From: JBCDBH01 sp039184055
GTDB lineage: Bacteria; Acidobacteriota; Thermoanaerobaculia; Multivoradales; J023
Direction: 5' to 3'
Assembly (NCBI GenBank): GCA_039184055.1
Contig: JBCDBH010000163.1
Coordinates: forward strand, 1 to 12,666
Length of the DNA: 12,666 nucleotides
Numbering within the stretch: position 1 is the stretch's first letter; every line of letters starts with the position of its first letter. The translations under genes and the position numbers were made by a program. Under the pieces are notes generated by a model. It had not been told where the DNA came from, ran no database searches, and was given only the letters and a program-made list of their open reading frames with translations. Shown one piece after another: positions 6,018-12,666 of this stretch.

Positions 6018-8758
6018 GCACGCGAACGATCCTCCTGGGCGCGGGTGTGCTGGGTCTGCTCGCCGTCGTCGCGTACGGCGTGACGCACTGGCAGGGACGT
6101 GATCGGTTGGCCCTCGATTATGTGGTGACCTACGAGCCTTCGAATCCCGAGGTCGTCGACGTGCGGCTCCAGGTTCGACATCTCGGCTCCGGTCCGTGGA
6201 CGGACGATGAGTTGATCTTGGGTCTGCAGGTTCAGGATCTGTACCGGGCCGACAAAGACGTGTTCGTCGACGGCGAGCGGGTCGAGGCGTTTCAGGAAGA
6301 GTCGGAACGGATTGGATCGACCTGGACGTTCACCCGCTATCGAGTCGTCGACCGAGGCGATGATTTCGAGGTGCGATACCAGGCGCGGATCGGTGTCAAG
6401 GAAGGCAAGGCGACCAAGGGCTTTTCGGGTATCCGGATCGGTATTGCCGAGCCCGATTTGTGGGTGGCCCCGGGGGCGAGCATGTTTCTCTATCCCGTTC
6501 GGGAACCGGAACGGGTCGCCGAGGTGAGCGTTCGCGTCGAGAACCGTGGCGACCATCCACTCCACACCCCTTGGCCAGAGATCGACGGGACGTTTTACCC
6601 CGAGGTGCACAAGGCCGACCGACTCGAAGCCCTCTTGACGGCGTCCATGATGATCGGTCCCGCGGAGCGTAGAGATCTGTCGTTGGGCGAGACCGACGCG
6701 GTGCTCGAGGTGGTCACCAGTGAGCGGATCGCGCCCGACACGCGTGAGGAGGTGGTGGCCACGATCGGTGACATCGCCAATCGGCTCTACGGCATCTTCG
6801 CGCCCGAAGACATGGAACGGCTGGTGGTCTTCGTGACACCACGCGATATCGAGGGTTACGACCTGCTCACACCCATGGGGGGTCGCCAGGTCGCCGTGTC
6901 TCTCGACCCGCCGACCCCGAGTCGGTGGCGTCACTTCAGCAAGAGCCTCGCCGATGTCTTCGTGCGTCACGCACCGTATCGGCGAGAGGTCCGTTCACGG
7001 GAGGATTTTTGGCTGATCCACGGCTTGCCGCGCTACTTCGCGGAGAAGAGCCTCGATTGGATCGACGTGCCCGGTTTCGAGGCCTATATCGAGACGGCCG
7101 AGCGAAACCTCGAGCGCAACGATCAGCTCGTTCTGGATGAAGTGCACACGATGCAGCTTCGGTACGTCTCCCAGATCACGGCCTTGTTCGAAAAATCGGT
7201 GGCGGTGCTCGATCGGATCGATCGGCGATTGCTCGAGGGATCCAAGGGTGAGTATGCGCTCGCTGACGCCTTGCACGCTTATTTTGTCGAGCGTCGATCG
7301 CGCACGCTGCTGGGCGTGCTCGAAGGTGTGTTGTCGTCCACGGATGCCGAGGACGTCGTGGCGTGGATGTCCGGAACTCAGAAGCCGATCTCGGAGCCGT
7401 ACAGCGCGATCGCACGGTTGGATCTCGACCGTAGTCGCACCCAGGCGCCCGACCGTTTCGATGATCATCTGCGGATCGTCCATATCGCCCGGCATCGCAA
7501 TTTCTTGGAGAATTGTGGCTGCAAGACCAACCTGAACGGTGGTGTGGCGCGGCTCACGAAGGAGATCGATCGTTTGCGTCGTGACGATCCGGAGCTCTTG
7601 TTGATCAACGGGGGCGATATCTTTCCGGTCGAGAAAGGGGAGCGTTTGCCACGTCCGATGACGCGGGAAGAGAGCCAGTTGGGGCTCAACCTGTTGGCGG
7701 ATCTGGAGTTCGACGTGATGAATATTCGTCTTTCGGAGACGATCTACGGTGTCGACTACTTCCAGACCGCGGTCGGCGATCGACCGCTGCCGTTCCTCAA
7801 CTCCGACCTGACTCGAGATGGCCTACCCTTGGCGCCACCGGTGCGGGTGGTGAAGAAGGCGGGATTGTCGATCGGTTTCCTCGGGCTCTCGACCGATTCG
7901 CCGGAGGATGTCGACGAGGTGATCTTCGAAGACGGCATGGTCGGCCTCGAGCGAGAACCGAGAGAAGCTGCTCTGGATCGGGCCCTCGCCGAGCTCGAGG
8001 GTCTCGACGTCGACCTCGTGGTGCTCCTTTGCAGCCTCGCGCCGAAAGAGATCGCGCCCTTGCTCGAGGGTCGGGATATCGATCTCGTCGTGACCTCGGT
8101 ACTCCCGGAAGACCCGCATGCTCACATCAGCGGCGATAGCTTCTTTCTCGGCGATACGGCGGTTGTCCACTCCGATATCGATTCCTACGGCTACACGGTG
8201 ACTGATCTCTACCTCGAGGCCGGTCGCCCGGTGGCCGCGGGCTCGGTCGTGACCCAGCTGACCGAAGACCTGCCGGAGTCGCAAATCGTGCGCGCGCGGC
8301 TCGACGGGTTCTACCGCAGCGTCGCCGATCGTCTCGAGACGACGCGCTACCTCAACCTGTGGACGCACGAGGTCCAGACCACCGAATGGGTGGGTGTGGA
8401 GAGCTGCACCTCGTGTCATCAGGCACAACACCAGCAATGGAGCCAGACCTCTCACGCGACGGCGTTTCAGACCCTGGTCAAACGACGCCGCCAGTACTAC
8501 CCGAATTGTGTCGAATGCCACGTCACCGGATTCGATCTGGCCAACGGTTTTCGCATGGCTCAGGGGGCGTCGTCGCCGTGGCTCGGGATCCAGTGTGAGA
8601 TGTGTCATGGACCCGCCAGCAAACACGTTCGAGAGCCGACGGTGCACAGCCTCGTACGGACACCGGAGTTCGGTCTTTGTCGTGACTGTCACAACGACAA
8701 ACACTCCGACATGACGGAGTCCAATTTCTCCGAGTATTACGCCAAAGTCGTCCACTGA
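6014..8758 (+). CDS. Fusion of degenerate M1/M61-peptidase-like, UshA-like and tetraheme cytochrome c554-type domains
   Basis: A 914-residue envelope protein. Residues about 5-22 form a signal/anchor without a clear cleavage site. Residues about 30-460 resemble an M1/M61 peptidase with its N-terminal beta domain: WLIHGLPRYFAEKSL (333 on) matches the WLNEGFARYF signature, but the zinc Glu is His336 and the HExxH site reads KSLAD (310-314). Residues about 485-760 resemble UshA-type metallophosphoesterases: LLINGGD keeps Asp535, but the DxHG motif reads ARHR (492-495), the GNH region reads NIRLSE (570-575) and the terminal HxH region reads SVLPEDPHAH. NCGCKTNLNGG (500-510) marks the UshA-like group known in some lineages to contain selenoproteins; here both positions are Cys. 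The tail has four CxxCH sites (798-802, 832-836, 861-865, 889-893) arranged as in cytochrome c554, giving four c-type hemes. It probably transfers electrons in the periplasm while the front regions bind rather than cleave; that role is inferred. It overlaps the propeller gene by GTGA and lies 22 nt before the second RND gene. Confidence 0.85.
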   Translation: MSTRTILLGAGVLGLLAVVAYGVTHWQGRDRLALDYVVTYEPSNPEVVDVRLQVRHLGSGPWTDDELILGLQVQDLYRADKDVFVDGERVEAFQEESERIGSTWTFTRYRVVDRGDDFEVRYQARIGVKEGKATKGFSGIRIGIAEPDLWVAPGASMFLYPVREPERVAEVSVRVENRGDHPLHTPWPEIDGTFYPEVHKADRLEALLTASMMIGPAERRDLSLGETDAVLEVVTSERIAPDTREEVVATIGDIANRLYGIFAPEDMERLVVFVTPRDIEGYDLLTPMGGRQVAVSLDPPTPSRWRHFSKSLADVFVRHAPYRREVRSREDFWLIHGLPRYFAEKSLDWIDVPGFEAYIETAERNLERNDQLVLDEVHTMQLRYVSQITALFEKSVAVLDRIDRRLLEGSKGEYALADALHAYFVERRSRTLLGVLEGVLSSTDAEDVVAWMSGTQKPISEPYSAIARLDLDRSRTQAPDRFDDHLRIVHIARHRNFLENCGCKTNLNGGVARLTKEIDRLRRDDPELLLINGGDIFPVEKGERLPRPMTREESQLGLNLLADLEFDVMNIRLSETIYGVDYFQTAVGDRPLPFLNSDLTRDGLPLAPPVRVVKKAGLSIGFLGLSTDSPEDVDEVIFEDGMVGLEREPREAALDRALAELEGLDVDLVVLLCSLAPKEIAPLLEGRDIDLVVTSVLPEDPHAHISGDSFFLGDTAVVHSDIDSYGYTVTDLYLEAGRPVAAGSVVTQLTEDLPESQIVRARLDGFYRSVADRLETTRYLNLWTHEVQTTEWVGVESCTSCHQAQHQQWSQTSHATAFQTLVKRRRQYYPNCVECHVTGFDLANGFRMAQGASSPWLGIQCEMCHGPASKHVREPTVHSLVRTPEFGLCRDCHNDKHSDMTESNFSEYYAKVVH

Positions 8759-8780
8759 CGGTTGTGGCTGACGGGCTGTG

Positions 8781-11700
8781 ATGACCTCTTGCTCCTCCCG
8801 AATGCTCGACGGGTTGTGGCGGAGACCGGTCGCTTTGCGAGCCATGTTCTGTGTTCTCTGGCTCGTGGGGATCGCAGCGTGGTTGGAGCTGCCGTTGGAG
8901 CTCTTACCGACGACCGAGTTGCCGTCGTGTCGTATCTCGGCCGTCTGGCCGGGGGCGTCACCGTTGACGATCGAGCGGGATCTGGTCGCGCCTCTCGAGC
9001 GTTCGCTGCAGGGGATCGCCGGGGTCGAGAAGGTACGGTCGTACTCGGCCCATGGCGTCGGCTTGCTGGTCGTCGAGATGAGTCCGACGCTGGCGCGAAA
9101 CACCTCGATCGAGATCGGTGAACGGCTGGAATGGTTGCGACCGTCGTTGCCCCGGGGAGTCGTACCGCGACTCGACCGGTATCGCCCCGAGCTGTTGGCG
9201 GATCATCAGGGGTTCTTCGTCATCGATCTGTTGGCGAAGGGTGAGACGTCGGTGGCGGAGCTTGCCGAGGCGCATTTGATTCCAGCGCTCAGAGCCCTGC
9301 CCGGGGTCGCCGGTGTCGAGATCACGGGTCACCCGACCAAGGAGCTGAAGGTCGTCGTCGATCCGGTCGTCCTCGCGCGTCACGGACTCGAAGTCGGGGA
9401 TGTGCGGCAAGGCCTCGCGGAGGCTGGGCGTCGTGAGGATTTCGGTCATCTGGGCCGAGCGCGGACCGCGCTCTTGTACCGCCATCCACTCGAGACGTTG
9501 GAGACCCTGCGTCGCTTGCCGATCCAGGTTCACGAGGCGCGGTGGTTACGGCTCGATCAGCTGGCGACCCTCGATATCGTCGACGCGCCACGTCGTGCTC
9601 TGACGCGTATCGACGGACGCGAGGCGGTGGTGCTGCGGATCGACCGCCAGCCGGGGCACGATGTGTTGGCGACGGCGGCGCGGGTGACATCCGTGTTGCA
9701 GCGTGTGCGGAGTGAGCTCGATGGAGAGCTCGATTACCACGTGGCCGTCGACCGCAGCGCCGAGATGGCGACCGAGCTCGGGCACCTCGGTCGTCAAGGG
9801 GCCGCCGGTCTCGTCTTCGCACTCGCCGTCTTGTTGCTGATGGCGCACCGGTGGGTCGCCCTCGGTTTGATCCTGGTCCATATGATGACCGTGCTGGCGA
9901 TGGTCATGATTTTTCTGAGGGTGACCGGGGCGAGTCTCAATCTGCTGACCCTCGCCGCACTGGTGCTCTTGGCCGGATTCCTCTTGGACAATGCTCTGGT
10001 TCTGGTCGAGGAGATTCAGCATCGACTCGATCGGCGGTCGACCGCCACGCGGGAGGACCGCATCACCGTGGCCCATCGCAGCTTCGCGGCGGTATGGCCA
10101 CCGCTGCTCGCCGGCACGGTCAGTACCCTCGTGGTGCTTCTGCCGCTGGGTAGTCTCGATCTGGAGCTACGTCAGCTCTTCGTGCCGCTGGCCCTCATGG
10201 TGGCCTTGGGTCTTCTGCTTTCGCTGGTATTCGGCGTCGTTTGGGTGAGCTTTCATGGCGCCCTCTGGCTGACGCCACGCCCCGTGACCGTGGCGCAACG
10301 ATCACCGTCTTTCGCTCTTCGGCTCTTCGATCGTCTCGTGGTGATCTCGGGTCGTTTCCCACGGCTCGTCCTGCTGGCCATGGTGCTCGCGCTCGGTATT
10401 CCGCTGTGGCTCCTACCCGAATCCTGGACGCCCTCTCCGGAGTCGCCCGCGGTGGTCGAGACCGTGGCCGAGGTCTACAACCGGGGGCGAGACAGCTCGG
10501 TGGGTCGTGATCTCTGGCCGCGACTGGAAGCCGCCGTGGGCGGGGTGACGCGGGTCTTTCTCGAACAGGTCGATTTCCATACGAAGGGCGAGCTGGTGGG
10601 CCAGGAGCGTCTGGACGTCAGTCTGGACTTGCCTTTTGGCGCGCCCATGGAGGAAACCGACCGCTTGGCCCGACGCTTCGAAGGTTTGGCGCTCGGGGCG
10701 CCCGGTGTCAGCAGTGTGATGACCCGGATCCAAGGTGCTTCGGCGACGATCGGTGTCGAGCTCGGGCGGGCCTCCGGGCCTCCGGGCCTGCAGCTTCGTC
10801 AGCGCTTGATCGACGAAGCCGTACGTCTCGCCGGGGTGGAGGTCGGTGTCGCGGGGCTCCTACCGCTGGGGTATCGATCCGGGCTCAACGGTGACAGTGC
10901 GACCTTCGAGATCGAGGCGCGAGGATCCAATTGGGACCGCTTGAACGTGCTCGTCGACGACGTGGCTCGACGGCTTCGCGCGCTACCGCGGGTGGCGGGT
11001 GTCGACGTCCACGGCGGCTGGAAACAAGGTCCCGAGGCGCCGCGAGCCTTCTTCCTCTCACCCGTCGACGGGTCGAAGTCGACGGAATCGCCCGGGCTGT
11101 GGCTCCAACAAGTCGATTCCTCGCTCGGCAGCGTGCTACCGGATCTATGGCTCGAGACAAAAGAACGCGCTTGGCCGGTGCGTTTGGTGTCGAGCGCGAC
11201 GCCGCCCTCCGTGGACGGGCTGCTGCGGCAGCCGATCGAGACGTCCACGGGGCGCGCTCGCCCCCTCGGTCAGATCGCCCGGCTCGAGCTCGAAACCGAG
11301 CCCGCGCGCATCGAGAGAGTCGATCAGAGGTACCTGCGCCGCTTGGAGGTTTTCTACCAAGGGCCGCACGCGCTCGGTGTTCGCTCGATCGAGCAGACCT
11401 TGGCATCGGTCCACGTGTCACCCGGCTACTCGGTCGAGCGTGTGCACATGGAGTTCTTTTCACACAAGAACCGTCATCAGCTCTACCGTTCCTTGGCGGT
11501 CGCCTGCGTGCTCTTGCTGCTCACCACCGCCGCCCTCTTCGAATCATGGCGACTCGCCTTGGCGACCCTCGTCGCTCTTCCCGCGGCGGCGCTCGGTGTC
11601 GCCGGCGCCTTCCTTTTGACGGATGCGCCGTTTGCCGAAGGAGCATTCCTGGGGCTGGTCCTGCTCACCGGGGTCGCGGTCAACGATGCGATTCTCTTGC

Positions 11701-12002
11701 TCTATCGCTTCCATCAATTCCGCGACCAGAGACCCGGGACCCCGGCGCTGCGTCTCTATCGTCTCGCCGTGCGACGTCGTTGGACGCCGATGTGGACCAC
11801 GACCTTGACCTCGGCGGCCGCCCTCCTACCCGTAGCGCTGGATCCGACCTCCAATCCCTTCTGGTTGGGGCTGGCGGTCACCGTCATCGGTGGGCTCATC
11901 ACCGCCACATTGCTCTTACCCTGTCTGCTCGCGGCGGTGGTCGGTTGGTCGGGCCGTGGTGTGCGGGCCGCGCGGTCGCGGCCGCGTGTCCATCCAGGAT
12001 AG
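8781..12002 (+). CDS. RND family inner-membrane transporter, second and divergent
   Basis: A 1073-residue RND permease with TM1 near residues 18-35 followed by LPLELLPTTELPSC. The first porter region (about 40-335) keeps RND features such as WPGASPLTIERDLVAPLE. TM2-6 follow (about 338-490), then TM7 near 527-545, a second porter region, and TM8-12 from about 900. Likely relay residues are D403-N404 in TM4 (FLLDNALVLVEE) and N968-D969 in TM10 (GVAVNDAILLLY), so it seems active rather than decayed. It is clearly different in sequence from the first RND protein, so this is not a recent duplication. It has no adaptor gene beside it; it may share the adaptor at 62-1324 or form a mixed trimer with the first RND subunit, as MdtB and MdtC do. 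The start is uncertain: ATG 8781 (22 nt after the previous stop, weak ribosome binding site), GTG 8778 or ATG 8802 are possible. It is the last gene of the cluster. Confidence 0.92.
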   Translation: MTSCSSRMLDGLWRRPVALRAMFCVLWLVGIAAWLELPLELLPTTELPSCRISAVWPGASPLTIERDLVAPLERSLQGIAGVEKVRSYSAHGVGLLVVEMSPTLARNTSIEIGERLEWLRPSLPRGVVPRLDRYRPELLADHQGFFVIDLLAKGETSVAELAEAHLIPALRALPGVAGVEITGHPTKELKVVVDPVVLARHGLEVGDVRQGLAEAGRREDFGHLGRARTALLYRHPLETLETLRRLPIQVHEARWLRLDQLATLDIVDAPRRALTRIDGREAVVLRIDRQPGHDVLATAARVTSVLQRVRSELDGELDYHVAVDRSAEMATELGHLGRQGAAGLVFALAVLLLMAHRWVALGLILVHMMTVLAMVMIFLRVTGASLNLLTLAALVLLAGFLLDNALVLVEEIQHRLDRRSTATREDRITVAHRSFAAVWPPLLAGTVSTLVVLLPLGSLDLELRQLFVPLALMVALGLLLSLVFGVVWVSFHGALWLTPRPVTVAQRSPSFALRLFDRLVVISGRFPRLVLLAMVLALGIPLWLLPESWTPSPESPAVVETVAEVYNRGRDSSVGRDLWPRLEAAVGGVTRVFLEQVDFHTKGELVGQERLDVSLDLPFGAPMEETDRLARRFEGLALGAPGVSSVMTRIQGASATIGVELGRASGPPGLQLRQRLIDEAVRLAGVEVGVAGLLPLGYRSGLNGDSATFEIEARGSNWDRLNVLVDDVARRLRALPRVAGVDVHGGWKQGPEAPRAFFLSPVDGSKSTESPGLWLQQVDSSLGSVLPDLWLETKERAWPVRLVSSATPPSVDGLLRQPIETSTGRARPLGQIARLELETEPARIERVDQRYLRRLEVFYQGPHALGVRSIEQTLASVHVSPGYSVERVHMEFFSHKNRHQLYRSLAVACVLLLLTTAALFESWRLALATLVALPAAALGVAGAFLLTDAPFAEGAFLGLVLLTGVAVNDAILLLYRFHQFRDQRPGTPALRLYRLAVRRRWTPMWTTTLTSAAALLPVALDPTSNPFWLGLAVTVIGGLITATLLLPCLLAAVVGWSGRGVRAARSRPRVHPG
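10768..10790 (+). repeat. Short tandem repeat, GGGCCTCC units, inside the second RND gene
   Basis: Two full copies of GGGCCTCC and a third partial copy (GGGCCTG) lie in tandem and encode part of ASGPPGLQ in the second porter region. The 8-nt unit is not a multiple of three, so gain or loss of one unit would shift the frame. The tract is short, so frequent slippage is unlikely. Confidence 0.6.
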
Positions 12003-12004
12003 TT

Positions 12005-12070
12005 GCCATCCATTTGGTCATGGTGTGTAGCTCCGGTGCTGTCGCCTGGTGTCGCATGATGCTGGATGGC
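12005..12070. terminator. Inverted repeat between convergent genes, possible bidirectional transcription end
   Basis: GCCATCCA (12005-12012) is a perfect inverted match to TGGATGGC (12063-12070), enclosing 50 nt. Smaller palindromes lie inside or beside it (GCATGATGC near 12054; GGTTTCAACC near 12073). The arms occupy the 81-nt space between the stop of the second RND gene and the stop of the converging aldehyde dehydrogenase. The long loop and missing T-tract make it a weak terminator candidate. Confidence 0.3.
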
Positions 12071-12083
12071 TTGGTTTCAACCG

Positions 12084-12666
12084 TCAGCTGAGCTTCCGGA
12101 TGAGGTCCATTTGCCGGTCGGAGTGCCCGTAGTACTTGATGTCGAGCTCGACGGCGTTCCACTTCTCGAGCACGGGCTTGAGGTGCGAGAAGCACTCGAA
12201 GCTGTACTGGCCGTGGTAGCGGCCCACACCGCTATTGCCGACGCCACCGAAGGGGAGGTTGGAATTGGTGACTTGCATCACCGCGTCGTTGATGGCACCG
12301 CTGCCGAAGGGAATTTCAGCCAGAAAGCGTTGCTTGGTAGTCCGGTCGTTGGAGAACAGGTAGCCGGCCAGTGGCTTCTCGAAGCGCTGTACGATCTCGA
12401 TCGCTTCGTCGAGCGTCTCGTACTCGATCACGGCGATGATCGGTCCGAAGATCTCGTCCTGCATCAACGCGTCGTCGATGGTCACGTTGTGCATGACCGT
12501 CGGCTGGATGACGCGTTCTTCGCGATCTGTTTCGCCCCCGTAGTAGACCTTGTCGGGGTCGATCAATGCTGCGACACGATCGAAGTTGCGTTCGTTGATG
12601 ATCCGAGTGAAGTTGCCGTTCTCGACCGAGTAGTCGTGCTTTTCGATCTCGTGGACCATCCGTTCG
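12084..12666 (-). CDS. Aldehyde dehydrogenase (ALDH3-like), C-terminal part, cut by window edge
   Basis: The final 193 residues of an NAD(P)-dependent aldehyde dehydrogenase that oxidises aldehydes to carboxylic acids in the cytoplasm. The frame stays open through the right edge (codons for E-R precede the internal Met at 12659), so that Met is not the true start. Conserved family blocks are present: QDEIFGPII, whose Glu contacts the cofactor ribose; GSGAINDAVMQVTNSNLPFGG; VGNSGVGRYHG; and the FSHLKPVLEK tail typical of class 3 enzymes. The catalytic Cys and general-base Glu lie upstream, outside the window. It runs opposite to the RND/peptide cluster and ends 81 nt from it, so it is unlikely to share its function. 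The substrate cannot be told from this part. Confidence 0.92.
   Translation of the reverse strand, partial: ERMVHEIEKHDYSVENGNFTRIINERNFDRVAALIDPDKVYYGGETDREERVIQPTVMHNVTIDDALMQDEIFGPIIAVIEYETLDEAIEIVQRFEKPLAGYLFSNDRTTKQRFLAEIPFGSGAINDAVMQVTNSNLPFGGVGNSGVGRYHGQYSFECFSHLKPVLEKWNAVELDIKYYGHSDRQMDLIRKLS

Noticed and set aside
7514..7522. Selenocysteine site in the NCGC motif
   Set aside because: The codons are TGT GGC TGC with no TGA; this copy is the cysteine form.
7823..9103. A 426-residue - strand frame crossing the cytochrome/RND2 junction
   Set aside because: It is antisense to two well-supported genes including the heme motifs and the RND2 N-terminus; its translation shows no domain.
10931..12091. 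A 386-residue + strand frame overlapping the end of the second RND gene
   Set aside because: Arg/Ala-rich translation in an alternate frame of a gene with clear RND transmembrane motifs; a shadow frame.
12084..12659. A complete short aldehyde dehydrogenase starting at the Met at 12659
   Set aside because: The frame remains open to the window edge and the sequence begins mid-family, so it is the C-terminal part of a longer gene.
1..12666. CRISPR arrays, tRNA or rRNA genes, insertion sequences and attachment sites
   Set aside because: No regularly spaced repeats, cloverleaf-like or rRNA sequences, transposase motifs or terminal inverted repeats were seen by eye in either strand.

Overview
This 12.7 kb window is GC-rich, with very frequent TCGA/CTCGAG-type words. 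It carries one long co-directional gene cluster on the + strand and the 3' part of an unrelated gene converging on it. The gene content (HAE-type RND pumps, a 6-bladed beta-propeller lipoprotein with a GQGPGE signature, a UshA-like/cytochrome c554-type fusion) suggests a Gram-negative, respiring bacterium. An Acidobacteriota-like lineage is my best guess and Myxococcota or Planctomycetota are alternatives; this is inference from gene style, with no marker gene present.

Layout: (1) 62-1324, an RND membrane-fusion/adaptor protein; (2) 1321-4395, an RND inner-membrane transporter, overlapping the adaptor by GTGA; (3) 4425-4697, a 90-residue precursor of a small, acidic, six-cysteine secreted peptide with its own strong ribosome binding site; (4) 4698-4835, a gene-free spacer with three consecutive hairpins; (5) 4836-6017, a lipoprotein with a 6-bladed beta-propeller; (6) 6014-8758, overlapping the previous gene by GTGA, a 914-residue protein that joins an M1/M61 peptidase-like region, a UshA-like metallophosphoesterase-like region and a tetraheme cytochrome c554-type tail; both enzyme-like regions appear to have lost most metal ligands; (7) 8781-12002, a second, divergent RND transporter with no adaptor of its own; (8) 12003-12083, a short convergent intergenic region with an 8-bp inverted repeat; (9) 12084-12666 on the - strand, the C-terminal part of an aldehyde dehydrogenase cut by the window edge.

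The six + strand genes have overlaps or short gaps (29, 138 and 22 nt at the three non-overlapping junctions) and look like one operon. The most interesting reading is a peptide-centred envelope system. A Sec-exported Cys-rich peptide would enter the periplasm, be met there by a lipid-anchored propeller and a heme-bearing pseudoenzyme, and be moved outward by an RND apparatus built from one adaptor and two different RND subunits. A small secreted peptide beside a 6-bladed propeller lipoprotein recalls the NVEALA-peptide/BF3164-lipoprotein pairs of Bacteroidota, but the RND and multiheme partners here are different. The functional linkage is inference; the gene order, the cysteines, the heme motifs and the lost catalytic motifs are visible in the sequence. 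No outer-membrane TolC-like factor, regulator or promoter for the operon is seen inside the window.
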